DNA of 51,055 nucleotides from Streptococcus sp. A12 (GTDB lineage Bacteria > Bacillota > Bacilli > Lactobacillales > Streptococcaceae), in the NCBI RefSeq assembly GCF_905372335.1, contig NZ_CAJPOU010000005.1, positions 1 through 51,055 on the forward strand. The letters run 5' to 3'. Shown here one piece after another: positions 1-8,488 of the stretch. Under the pieces are notes generated by a model. It was not told the origin of the DNA, did no database searches, and worked only from the letters and a program-made list of their open reading frames with translations. The position numbers were made by a program, and so were the translations under genes. Within the stretch, counting starts at the first letter, position 1. Every line of letters starts with the position of its first letter.

Positions 1-994
1 GGCCGAATTCATTAATGAGGGTGAAGTTGTCTGCAAGAAGGGTTTGGTATTCCTGTTGAGCCTGCAAGCGTTCCTCATAAGTCTTTAACTTGAGAAGGAC
101 ATTGTCTAAAATCTCATCTTCAGGGATAGAACTCGGCTCCACATGGACATCGATATCAAAGACACCAAATTTTTCCTTGAGAAGGCGTTCGACTTCTTCG
201 GTAATGGCATGGCTTTCATAAACAGAGAGGTCTGGATTCATTTCAATAACGACATCCAGGTAGATATTGCTTCCGTAGGTCCGTCCCCGTTGAGATTTGA
301 CCCGGCTAACCTTTGGTAATTCCAGAATCGCCGCCTTGTATTTATCCAGGAGACTTTCATCAAAACCGTCGGAGAGGCTGAAGGAGGATTCGATGAAAAT
401 ATCGTAGGCGGTTTTTAGGATAAAGAAGGTGATGACAATGGCCACCAATTGGTCCACAATGGGGTAGTTGAGAGCGCTAGCCCCAATCGCAACCGAAGTT
501 CCCAAGGAAGTAACCACGTCAGAGAGGTTGTCTTTGGTAGCTGCCTTGAGGGCCTTGGATTGGGCTTTCTTAGCTAAGGTGCGGTTATAGAGGTAGACCG
601 CAAACATAACCAGGGCCGAGCCGACTCCGACGATAGCTCCTAAAGGATCGATGACAGTGGTTTCTCTACTGAGGATTTTCTGAACAGTATCTCGTAGGAC
701 ATCAAAGCCCACATAAAACATGATGATGGACGTCACCAGACTAGCTAGATCTTCAATCTTCCAATGACCGAACCGGTGGTCGCGGTCAGCTGGCTGGCGG
801 GCTAAGCGAATGCCAATGAGAAGGGCGACATTGCTGATAATATCGGATAAGTTATTAAAACCATCAGCGACCAAACTGGAGGAGTGAAGAAGATGGCCTG
901 TTGCTAATTTGGCAGCGGAAAGAATCAGGTAGGCTACAATACTGATCAGGGCTCCACGTTCGGCTAGTTTTAAATTACTTTGTGATTGATTCAC
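1..994 (-). CDS. mntE: Cation diffusion facilitator transporter, MntE-like (partial, C-terminus off the window)
   Basis: Inner-membrane CDF-family metal/proton antiporter. By close resemblance to pneumococcal MntE it probably exports manganese. The reading frame runs off the left edge after 331 codons. The N-terminal part has hydrophobic segments, and the family metal-site motif is visible as VADGFNNLSDI with a second HRFGHWKIEDLASL block. The cytoplasmic C-terminal domain contains HAITEEVERLL and DIDVHVEP. The start is a GTG at 992-994: it is directly preceded by an in-frame TAA and by a strong GGAGGAGG ribosome site, so no earlier start is possible. It is divergent from pcrA. Substrate is inferred; other CDF metals cannot be excluded. 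Confidence 0.85.
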   Translation of the reverse strand, partial: MNQSQSNLKLAERGALISIVAYLILSAAKLATGHLLHSSSLVADGFNNLSDIISNVALLIGIRLARQPADRDHRFGHWKIEDLASLVTSIIMFYVGFDVLRDTVQKILSRETTVIDPLGAIVGVGSALVMFAVYLYNRTLAKKAQSKALKAATKDNLSDVVTSLGTSVAIGASALNYPIVDQLVAIVITFFILKTAYDIFIESSFSLSDGFDESLLDKYKAAILELPKVSRVKSQRGRTYGSNIYLDVVIEMNPDLSVYESHAITEEVERLLKEKFGVFDIDVHVEPSSIPEDEILDNVLLKLKTYEERLQAQQEYQTLLADNFTLINEFG

Positions 995-1154
995 TTAGAC
1001 CTCCTCCAGACTTCTATAGATTTCCTCCTAAGCGACAAACTTGGATCGTTGTTGATGAGGAAAAATTCGTTCTTCTTAAGGCTTTATTATAGCTTTTTTG
1101 AGTGCAAAATTCAAATGATGCCAACTGTTTCCAAAAGGAGAAAGGGCGAAAATG

Positions 1155-1192
1155 TGGTATAATAGAACGATTGAATGAATGAGGAGTATGAG
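1155..1192 (+). promoter_or_regulatory. pcrA promoter (extended -10) and ribosome site
   Basis: TGG followed by TATAAT (1158-1163) forms an extended -10 element. No good -35 hexamer is present. GAGGAG at 1181-1186 lies 6 nt before the ATG at 1193 and decides that start over the in-frame ATG at 1175, which would put the ribosome site inside the gene. Confidence 0.75.
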
Positions 1193-3478
1193 ATGAATCC
1201 TTTATTGAATGGTATGAATGATCGCCAGGCAGAGGCGGTCCAAACGACAGAAGGTCCCCTCTTGATCATGGCGGGAGCTGGTTCGGGTAAGACACGTGTC
1301 TTGACCCACCGCATCGCTTACTTGATCGATGAAAAAATGGTCAATCCTTGGAATATTTTGGCCATTACCTTTACCAATAAAGCCGCTCGGGAGATGAAGG
1401 AGCGGGCTTATCAGTTGAATCCAGCCACCCAAGATTGCTTGATTGCCACCTTCCACTCCATGTGTGTGCGCATCCTTCGCCGAGATGCGGATCACATTGG
1501 CTACAATCGTAACTTCACGATTGTCGATCCAGGTGAGCAACGGACCTTGATGAAGCGGATCTTGAAGTCCTTGAACTTGGATCCTAAGAAATGGAACGAA
1601 CGGACCATCTTGGGAACTATTTCCAATGCTAAAAATGACCTGATTGATGAAGTGGCCTATGCTGCCCAGGCTGGAGATATGTATACCCAGATCGTCGCCA
1701 AGTGCTATGAGGCTTACCAAAAGGAACTCCGACAGTCTGAAGCGGTGGACTTTGATGACTTGATCATGCTGACTCTTCGTCTTTTTGACCAGCATCCAGA
1801 TGTGCTGACCTATTACCAGCAGAAGTTCCAATACATCCATGTGGATGAGTACCAAGATACCAACCATGCTCAATACCAATTGGTCAAACTCTTGGCTTCT
1901 CGCTTTAAAAATATCTGTGTCGTTGGGGATGCGGACCAGTCTATTTATGGTTGGCGGGGAGCGGATATGCAGAATATCCTGGACTTTGAGAAGGATTATC
2001 CTGATGCCAAGGTCGTTTTGTTGGAGGAAAATTATCGTTCTACTAAAACCATCCTGCAAGCAGCCAATGATGTCATTAAAAACAATAAAAATCGTCGTCC
2101 TAAGAATCTTTGGACCCAAAATGCTGACGGGGAAGAGATTGTCTATTACCGGGCCAATGACGAGCAGGATGAAGCGGTCTTTGTTGCTAAGACCATTGAG
2201 GAGCTCAGTCGCGAAGCTGGCTACAAACACCGTGATTTTGCCGTTCTCTACCGGACCAATGCCCAGTCCCGGACCATTGAAGAAGCGCTGCTCAAGTCTA
2301 ACATTCCCTACACCATGGTAGGGGGCACCAAGTTCTACAGCCGGAAGGAAATTCGGGATGTCATTGCTTATCTGAACTTGATTGCTAACCTCAGTGACAA
2401 TATCAGTTTTGAGCGCATTATCAATGAACCCAAGCGGGGAATTGGGCCAGGTACAGTGGATAAAATTCGTGAGTTTGCCCAAATGCAAGAGTCTTCACTT
2501 CTAGATGCTTCAGCCAATATCATGCTCTCAGACATTAAAGGAAAGGCTGCCCAAGCCATTTGGGACTTTGCCAATCTCATTCTTGATTTGAGAGAAAGAT
2601 TGGACCAGCTGACCATTACAGAGTTGGTCGAAGAAGTCCTTGACAAGACAGGCTATATGACAGCCCTAACCAATCAGGGGAATTTAGAAAGTCAGGCCCG
2701 CATCGAGAATATCCAAGAGTTCCTGTCTGTTACTAAGAATTTTGATGAAAATGGAGAGACCGTCGAAGACGAATCAGGTGTGGAAACCTTGAGTCGTTTC
2801 TTGAACGACTTGGCCTTGATTGCTGATACAGATGATGGGGCGCAGGAGACTTCAGAAGTGACCCTGATGACTCTTCATGCAGCCAAAGGATTGGAGTTTC
2901 CAGTCGTCTTCTTGATTGGAATGGAAGAAAATGTCTTTCCTCTTAGTCGTGCGGCTGAGGATCCAGATGAGTTGGAAGAAGAACGTCGTCTGGCTTATGT
3001 GGGGATCACGCGGGCAGAGAAGGTTCTCTTCTTGACCAATGCCAATTCACGTTTGCTCTTTGGACGGACCAGCTACAACCGTCCAACACGTTTTATCAAT
3101 GAAATTAGCTCGGATTTATTGACCTATCAAGGATTAGCCCGTCCAGTCAACACTAGCTTTAAGGCTTCTTATAGCAATGGAGGCGGAACAACCTTTGGAA
3201 AAGGCATGAGCCTGTCACAAGCCCTTCAAGAGCGCAAGAGACAAGCAGCTCCAAGTGCCCTCACGTCATCAAGCCTCCCCTTTGGCAATAGCAACCGTTC
3301 TAGCGCCAAAGAAAGTGTCGCTTGGGCCATTGGTGATATTGCCATTCACAAGAAGTGGGGCGAAGGAACTGTCCTAGAGGTCTCTGGTAGTGGCAATACC
3401 CAAGAGCTCAAGATCAACTTCCCAGAAGTGGGGCTCAAGAAACTCTTGGCCAGTGTCGCGCCGATTGAGAAGAAATAA
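1193..3478 (+). CDS. pcrA: ATP-dependent DNA helicase PcrA (UvrD/Rep family)
   Basis: Essential 3'-5' superfamily 1 helicase acting in DNA repair, replication-fork clearance and plasmid rolling-circle replication. 761 aa, a normal length. Walker A GAGSGKT lies at residues 28-34. Motif Ia (AITFTNKAAREM), motif II (VDEYQDTN), motif III (GDADQSIYGWRGAD), motif IV (ENYRST), motif V (TLHAAKGLEFPVVF) and motif VI (LAYVGITRAEK) are all present in order. The C-terminal tail with a low-complexity linker and a final KKWGEGTVLEV block matches the PcrA-specific RNA-polymerase-interacting region. It is followed by an intrinsic terminator at 3486-3511. Confidence 0.97.
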   Translation: MNPLLNGMNDRQAEAVQTTEGPLLIMAGAGSGKTRVLTHRIAYLIDEKMVNPWNILAITFTNKAAREMKERAYQLNPATQDCLIATFHSMCVRILRRDADHIGYNRNFTIVDPGEQRTLMKRILKSLNLDPKKWNERTILGTISNAKNDLIDEVAYAAQAGDMYTQIVAKCYEAYQKELRQSEAVDFDDLIMLTLRLFDQHPDVLTYYQQKFQYIHVDEYQDTNHAQYQLVKLLASRFKNICVVGDADQSIYGWRGADMQNILDFEKDYPDAKVVLLEENYRSTKTILQAANDVIKNNKNRRPKNLWTQNADGEEIVYYRANDEQDEAVFVAKTIEELSREAGYKHRDFAVLYRTNAQSRTIEEALLKSNIPYTMVGGTKFYSRKEIRDVIAYLNLIANLSDNISFERIINEPKRGIGPGTVDKIREFAQMQESSLLDASANIMLSDIKGKAAQAIWDFANLILDLRERLDQLTITELVEEVLDKTGYMTALTNQGNLESQARIENIQEFLSVTKNFDENGETVEDESGVETLSRFLNDLALIADTDDGAQETSEVTLMTLHAAKGLEFPVVFLIGMEENVFPLSRAAEDPDELEEERRLAYVGITRAEKVLFLTNANSRLLFGRTSYNRPTRFINEISSDLLTYQGLARPVNTSFKASYSNGGGTTFGKGMSLSQALQERKRQAAPSALTSSSLPFGNSNRSSAKESVAWAIGDIAIHKKWGEGTVLEVSGSGNTQELKINFPEVGLKKLLASVAPIEKK

Positions 3479-3482
3479 ACTA

Positions 3483-3515
3483 AAGCCAGTAAGCCTAGCT
3501 TGCTGGTTTTGTCCT
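3483..3515 (+). terminator. pcrA intrinsic terminator (first copy of a duplicated hairpin)
   Basis: CCAGTAAGC pairs with GCTTGCTGG around a CTA loop, followed by a T-rich run. A near copy (21 of 24 bases over 3488-3511 versus 3740-3763) lies on the other side of the repeat element. Confidence 0.8.
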
Positions 3516-3521
3516 TTTATC

Positions 3522-3655
3522 AACTTCCCTTAGGTGAGGGCGGACGGTAGCGACTCCCTTTGGGATTCCATACCTTAGATTTGAGCCTTCCGTCTTAAAT
3601 CTACCGAGCAGGAGAAACAAATCTGTTTCTCCTGCTTTTCTCACAGCGGGAAGTT
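3522..3655 (-). repeat. 134-nt cloverleaf repeat, copy A
   Basis: Read on the minus strand. Outer stem AACTTCCC/GGGAAGTT, inner GTGAG/CTCAC, then hairpin 1 (GCAGGAGAAAC with GTTTCTCCTGC), hairpin 2 (TAGATTT with AAATCTA) and hairpin 3 (GGTA/TACC enclosing GAATCCC/GGGAGTC). Same length and architecture as the copies at 27937, 30271 and 50501 but with different stem sequences. The whole unit may span 3512-3739, between the two terminator copies. The 337 bases between pcrA and the next gene hold this repeat, two terminator-like hairpins and a promoter. Confidence 0.85.
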
Positions 3656-3738
3656 TTGATGGTCATCGTTCTGCTTTCTCAAATTCTTTCATTTACTCTA
3701 TTCATTGCCATAAACTTGATTGTGGAGGGAAATAGTAG

Positions 3739-3787
3739 GAGCAAGCCTCGTTTGCTGGTTTTGATTTTACAGGTGGCATGATATAAT
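3739..3787 (+). promoter_or_regulatory. Second terminator-like hairpin merged with the promoter of the DUF2130 gene
   Basis: GCAAGC/GTTTGC forms a hairpin at 3741-3755, a near copy of the pcrA terminator. The T-rich tail supplies a TTGATT (3761-3766) that could act as a -35. TATAAT at 3782-3787 is preceded by TGA, giving an extended -10. Spacing is 15 nt, so the extended -10 probably dominates. Confidence 0.6.
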
Positions 3788-3815
3788 ATACTAAGAATAG
3801 AGAAAGAGGCATGCT

Positions 3816-5090
3816 ATGAACGAAATCAAGTGCCCCAACTGTGGGGAAGTCTTTACAGTCAACGAAAGTCAATACAGCGAACTTTTGTCACAGGTACGGA
3901 CAGCTGAGTTTGACAAGGAAATTCATGAGCGGATTCGGCAAGAGTTGGCTTTAGCTGAGCAAAAGGCCCTTAATGAACAGCAAGAGAAGTTAGCAAAGAA
4001 GGACCAAGAAATTGCCCAGTTACAGAACCAGATTCAACAGTTTGATACCGAAAAAGAATTGGCCAAAAAAGAGGTGGAGCAAACAGCTAGCCAAAGCCTG
4101 CTAGAGAAAGAAAAAGAAGTGCAAGCACTGGAGAATCAGTTGGCTACCTTGCGCTTGGAGCATGAGAATCAGCTCCAAAAAACACTGTCTGATCTAGAGA
4201 AAGAAAGAGATCAGGTCAAAAATCAGCTTCTTTTACAAGAAAAAGAAAACGAGCTTTCTCTGACTTCTGTTAAACAAAACTATGAGGCCCAGTTAAAAGC
4301 AGCAAATGAGCAAGTTGAATTCTATAAGAACTTCAAGGCCCAACAGTCGACCAAGGCAATCGGAGAAAGTTTAGAGCAGTATGCGGAAAGTGAATTCAAC
4401 AAGGTTCGCAGTTTTGCCTTCCCAAATGCCTATTTTGAAAAGGACAACAAGGTCTCTGCGCGTGGTTCTAAAGGCGACTTTATCTTCCGCGAATGCGATG
4501 AAAATGGGGTAGAGATTATCTCCATTATGTTCGAGATGAAGAATGAAGCCGACGGGACCGAAAAGAAACACAAAAATGCAGACTTCTACAAAGAATTGGA
4601 CAAGGATCGTCGGGAAAAGAACTGTGAATATGCGGTTTTAGTGACCATGCTTGAAGCAGATAACGACTACTTTAACACAGGGATTGTCGATGTTAGCCAC
4701 GAGTATGAGAAGATGTATGTGGTGCGCCCTCAGTTCTTTATCCAAATCATTGGGCTCCTGCGCAATGCGGCCCTCAATTCCCTTAAATACAAGCAGGAAT
4801 TGGCGCTTGTCCGTGAACAAAATATCGATATCACTCACTTTGAAGAAGACCTGGATGCTTTCAAGGTAGCCTTTGCTAAGAATTACAATTCAGCCTCCGT
4901 CAACTTCGGTAAGGCCATCGATGAAATCGACAAAGCCATCAAGCGGATGGAAGAAGTCAAGAAATTCTTGACCACATCAGAAAATCAACTCCGCCTCGCT
5001 AATAATAAGTTGGATGATGTATCAGTCAAAAAATTGACCCGCAAAAATCCAACCATGAAAGCTAAATTTGATGCCTTGAAGGGGGAATGA
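3816..5090 (+). CDS. DUF2130 coiled-coil protein with a possible PD-(D/E)XK core
   Basis: Function unknown; 424 aa, cytosolic. It opens with a CPNC zinc-ribbon-like pair (C6, C9). A long Gln/Glu/Lys-rich coiled coil follows (about residues 25-180), then the DUF2130 domain (about 190-400). Inside that domain D221 in GDFIF lies 18 residues before E240 and K242 in FEMKN, a spacing typical of PD-(D/E)XK nuclease folds. The nuclease reading is my inference. The stop overlaps the ribosome site of the SIR2 gene 11 nt downstream, so the two may be co-transcribed. Base composition is like the core genome, unlike the next gene. Confidence 0.85.
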   Translation: MNEIKCPNCGEVFTVNESQYSELLSQVRTAEFDKEIHERIRQELALAEQKALNEQQEKLAKKDQEIAQLQNQIQQFDTEKELAKKEVEQTASQSLLEKEKEVQALENQLATLRLEHENQLQKTLSDLEKERDQVKNQLLLQEKENELSLTSVKQNYEAQLKAANEQVEFYKNFKAQQSTKAIGESLEQYAESEFNKVRSFAFPNAYFEKDNKVSARGSKGDFIFRECDENGVEIISIMFEMKNEADGTEKKHKNADFYKELDKDRREKNCEYAVLVTMLEADNDYFNTGIVDVSHEYEKMYVVRPQFFIQIIGLLRNAALNSLKYKQELALVREQNIDITHFEEDLDAFKVAFAKNYNSASVNFGKAIDEIDKAIKRMEEVKKFLTTSENQLRLANNKLDDVSVKKLTRKNPTMKAKFDALKGE

Positions 5091-5101
5091 GGAAATAAGT
5101 T

Positions 5102-8100
5102 ATGGAAGATGATTTTAATTATGAAAATTTGATAGATGATGTAACCGAGGCTATAAAAAACTTTAACTTAGTAATTTTTATTGGCGCAGGAGTTTCAATT
5201 GCTCAAGGTTATCCTAATTGGAACAATTATATTGAACATCTTATTAAGTATTGGCAAGGACAAGTTTTATCGGTAAGTGGTGAAAAAAGACTTGGAAGAG
5301 AACATCACGTAGTTTTTGATTTAATTAGCAAATCTAGTATTAGTAATAAACGTAAAGTGGATCTAGTAAACTATGAATTAAAAAAAGTTTTTGGTGAAGA
5401 TTTTGAAAAGCGACGACTAGATTTTGAAAAAAGATATTTTAAAAATCTATTACCATATTCAATAGTTAATCAAACAGTAGAATCTTTAGCAAGTTTGAAT
5501 GCAGTATTTATTACTTCTAACTACGACTATGAAATTGAAAATCATATTAAACGTATAAAGAATTCTGTAGTTACTATTAATGATCTCAATGAATTTACTA
5601 AGAACAAAAATGGGAAGCTACAATTTGGTGATGTTCTACATATCCATGGAACACCAGATTGTAATGTAAAGTATTTTGTCAGTTCATCCGCAGATTATTC
5701 AAAAACCTATTTAAAAAATAGGGATAATTTTGAAAATCTAGTAACATGGTTTAAAGAGACAAAACCTACAGTTTTATTTATCGGAGCAGGTCTTGAAGAA
5801 GATGAAATTTTATCTTTACTTTGTAAAGATAGTAAAAACTATGCCTTGATGAAGTCAGAGAACACAGGTAATCAGAGAGCTGATGAACATTATAGAGGTG
5901 TTGTTGAGGGATTTTTTAGCTCAGAAAATCATACTCAGATTATTTGGTACGGAGATGAATTTGAGAAATTACCACTTTTTGTAAAAAAATTAGTTGCTGA
6001 TATTAATGAAAAATTGGGCACACATGATTTTTATAAACAGTGGAACAATCTTTTGAATCCTTCTATAAATCAAGAAGAATATAATAAAAATTTAGATAGT
6101 ATTTCTAATGATTTTAAATATCTAAGCTCAGTTTTAGATAAAGTTATTGAAAATGATAATAATCAACTAGATCAGCTAATGTTAAATGCTCTTCTTCGGG
6201 GTGAAACTCTAACAGTAATTAAAAAAGGTTTTGTCCTTGCATTTTGGAAGTTTATTGTTAAGAATATTGAAAAGTTAAGTGATAATGACTGGGAAGTGCT
6301 TTATAAAATAATTTATGAAGGCTCTCAAAATTACTTTATAGATGATGTATTTTTTGTCTATAATTATGCGATAGATAATAATATTTCTAGTTTTACAAAT
6401 AATAATAAGCTTAATGAACTGAGAGAAATTATATCCAAAGATGGATATATCGTTAATTCTAACTTTAATAAAGATAAAACTCTTTTGGGTTACTGGCTAG
6501 TAAGTACTTTTGAACATCAAAATCGTGATTTATATTTAGAGGAAGATAGTGAAGTAGAAGTTAACTTAAATTACGAATGTGTTAACAAATTAATATCCAT
6601 ACTAAATGATTCAGAATTTTTAAGTTATAATTACTACTCTATAGAGTATCAATTAAAAGAGAATGATGTTGTTAAATTTCTTTATGAGCTTCTAAAGTCC
6701 AAAAAATTATTTATTGAAGAGGAAGAGTTTTTAGAAAGTGATTCTGAAGACTTATTAAGTACTAAATTAATTCAAAAATTGCTTGTTCAATTGGATAATG
6801 AAACTAATTTGGATTTTGATTTTATCAAGAGGTTAATTGATAAAATTGATTTTTCTGATATTCACTTTGGAGAGGAATTAAACATTTTTATCAGAAAACA
6901 CCGAAGTATTATTAGAGAAAATAATATTAAAATACCAGAAAAACCTTATCGAAATTGGATATATTCAATAGAAGGAGGTTTTGTTTCACAGTTTTCCATT
7001 TTAACTCAAGAAAATCTTGTAGAGTATGATGAATCTAGACTTTTAGAGATATTAGTCAACGCAGAAAAGAAACAAAGAGGTTCTTCATTTTTGGAAGAAA
7101 AGACGATAAATGAAACGGAAAATTTCTTGAGTACTGTATTAAAAGAATCAAACGAAATATCTAAAAAGGTTTCTGATTTATTAAAAAATCATATAGATGA
7201 CTTATATCCAAAATATAAGAGACTATATGTAAAAATTATCTGTTCTTCAGAAATAGAGGATGATTTAAGAAATGTTATTAGAGAAAAATATTTAGGAGAA
7301 TTAAATAAAGGAAGTTTTGATGAGAGTGATAGAAGTTTTTTTGAGTATTACTTAACTCAAAAAGATGACGAAAAATCAATTTTTGAAAGGCTACTTAGTA
7401 TTAATGTGAATGAACTTTCAACACCAAAAGGTGATAATAAACAATTAGATATACTTCATTTTATAAATAGTGAAATGGGATCATTTTTTCAATGTTTAAT
7501 ATCATTATTTATAAATCATTCAAGTTATAGAGATGTAATTATTCAAATAATAAATTCAGTAAAAGATACCGATTATAGGGAGTTTGCTCAAGGAATTTTA
7601 TTAAATGAATACGATCCAAACGGAATCAATGTAACTTACAACACCTTTTTAGGATTTGTGTATTATCATTCTACAATTACTATCGAAGCTGCAAAAGTTT
7701 TCACAAATGTAGTAAAGGATATACTAAACAAAAAAATTGAGGACAATCAAATTCTTGATAAAGTTTATCTAGTTGCTTTAGAGAGGGTAGATCCATCTAT
7801 TGATTCATTTTCTTTATCAAAGAATAACTATAGTCAAATGATAAACATCATTTTTACAAATGATTATGAATTTAGATATTCGAAAAAATGGTTGCGAGAA
7901 TTATTCAAATTTGACTCAAGTGCAAACTATCTGGTGACAATTTTTTATTTATTATATAATGAAAATCTTAAAAAAAATAGATTTGCTTTATTTATAGAGG
8001 AATTAAGTGATTATGTGACAACTTATAATCAGAAAATATCCTTACGAGGAATGAATTATAAATTAAATCATGAAGAACTTAACAATTTTGATTTGTTGAA

Positions 8101-8296
8101 AAAAATGTTTCTAAAATTAATGGAGACTGATAAAATAGAGAATGATATTTTCTATCTAGATGGTATCAAAAATATACTCCCATTATTATCTTTAGATGAA
8201 AGACGGAGTGTATTACAACATATTCAAAAACAGAAAAATTGTCCTCCTCCAGAAATTGAGAAATTACAAAGAATTATCGATAATTTAAATTTGTAA
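5102..8296 (+). CDS. SIR2-domain protein with large helical C-terminus, candidate antiphage defence (DSR-like)
   Basis: 1064 aa. The N-terminal SIR2_2-type Rossmann domain (about residues 15-290) keeps the NAD-site motifs: GAGVS at 28-32, TSNYD at 138-142 (N140, D142), HIHG at 180-183 and a later FIGAGLEEDEI. Catalytic Asn and His are therefore present. The remaining 750 residues have no motif I recognise and look alpha-helical, Asn/Asp/Glu/Lys-rich. Known relatives with this plan and size (defence-associated sirtuins DSR1/DSR2) sense phage proteins and deplete NAD+; that role here is inferred. The gene is strikingly AT-rich against its neighbours and sits between core genes, which suggests horizontal acquisition. 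Start chosen by GAGG overlapping the upstream stop. No partner such as HerA or a Thoeris TIR gene is nearby. Confidence 0.85.
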   Translation: MEDDFNYENLIDDVTEAIKNFNLVIFIGAGVSIAQGYPNWNNYIEHLIKYWQGQVLSVSGEKRLGREHHVVFDLISKSSISNKRKVDLVNYELKKVFGEDFEKRRLDFEKRYFKNLLPYSIVNQTVESLASLNAVFITSNYDYEIENHIKRIKNSVVTINDLNEFTKNKNGKLQFGDVLHIHGTPDCNVKYFVSSSADYSKTYLKNRDNFENLVTWFKETKPTVLFIGAGLEEDEILSLLCKDSKNYALMKSENTGNQRADEHYRGVVEGFFSSENHTQIIWYGDEFEKLPLFVKKLVADINEKLGTHDFYKQWNNLLNPSINQEEYNKNLDSISNDFKYLSSVLDKVIENDNNQLDQLMLNALLRGETLTVIKKGFVLAFWKFIVKNIEKLSDNDWEVLYKIIYEGSQNYFIDDVFFVYNYAIDNNISSFTNNNKLNELREIISKDGYIVNSNFNKDKTLLGYWLVSTFEHQNRDLYLEEDSEVEVNLNYECVNKLISILNDSEFLSYNYYSIEYQLKENDVVKFLYELLKSKKLFIEEEEFLESDSEDLLSTKLIQKLLVQLDNETNLDFDFIKRLIDKIDFSDIHFGEELNIFIRKHRSIIRENNIKIPEKPYRNWIYSIEGGFVSQFSILTQENLVEYDESRLLEILVNAEKKQRGSSFLEEKTINETENFLSTVLKESNEISKKVSDLLKNHIDDLYPKYKRLYVKIICSSEIEDDLRNVIREKYLGELNKGSFDESDRSFFEYYLTQKDDEKSIFERLLSINVNELSTPKGDNKQLDILHFINSEMGSFFQCLISLFINHSSYRDVIIQIINSVKDTDYREFAQGILLNEYDPNGINVTYNTFLGFVYYHSTITIEAAKVFTNVVKDILNKKIEDNQILDKVYLVALERVDPSIDSFSLSKNNYSQMINIIFTNDYEFRYSKKWLRELFKFDSSANYLVTIFYLLYNENLKKNRFALFIEELSDYVTTYNQKISLRGMNYKLNHEELNNFDLLKKMFLKLMETDKIENDIFYLDGIKNILPLLSLDERRSVLQHIQKQKNCPPPEIEKLQRIIDNLNL

Positions 8297-8311
8297 AAAT
8301 AAAGAAATTAA

Positions 8312-8431
8312 GAGACTTCAAGAGATATCTGTAGATTTTTAAACTAAATTGCCTAACAGATTGTGCTCAAGTTTAAGGTATGGAATCTCTAAGGAATTCT
8401 CTACCGTCCATTTTTACCCAAGGAAAGTCTC
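8312..8431 (+). repeat. Decayed copy B of the cloverleaf repeat
   Basis: Outer ends GAGACTT and AAGTCTC still pair. The 3' half keeps AAGGTATGGAATCTC, CTACCGTCC and CCAAGGAAAG in the same order as copy A. Hairpin 1 and the GTGAG/CTCAC stem are eroded and the copy is 120 nt rather than 134. It lies directly downstream of the SIR2 gene. The conserved TAGACAAACT arm is missing. Confidence 0.6.
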
Positions 8432-8452
8432 GAATGAAAACCTCATGAAACT

Positions 8453-8481
8453 AAAAAAAGCTGGAATTTTCCAGCTTTTTT
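8453..8481. terminator. Bidirectional terminator between the SIR2 gene and the flavoprotein gene
   Basis: AAAAAAGCTGG and CCAGCTTTTTT pair around a short loop, with A-run and T-run on opposite sides. It can serve both convergent genes. Confidence 0.85.
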
Positions 8482-8488
8482 ATGTTAG

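Noticed and set aside
1202..2488. Long open frame of 428 codons on the minus strand across pcrA
   Set aside because: Fully antisense to clear PcrA motifs, no family pattern, no ribosome site; a codon-bias shadow.
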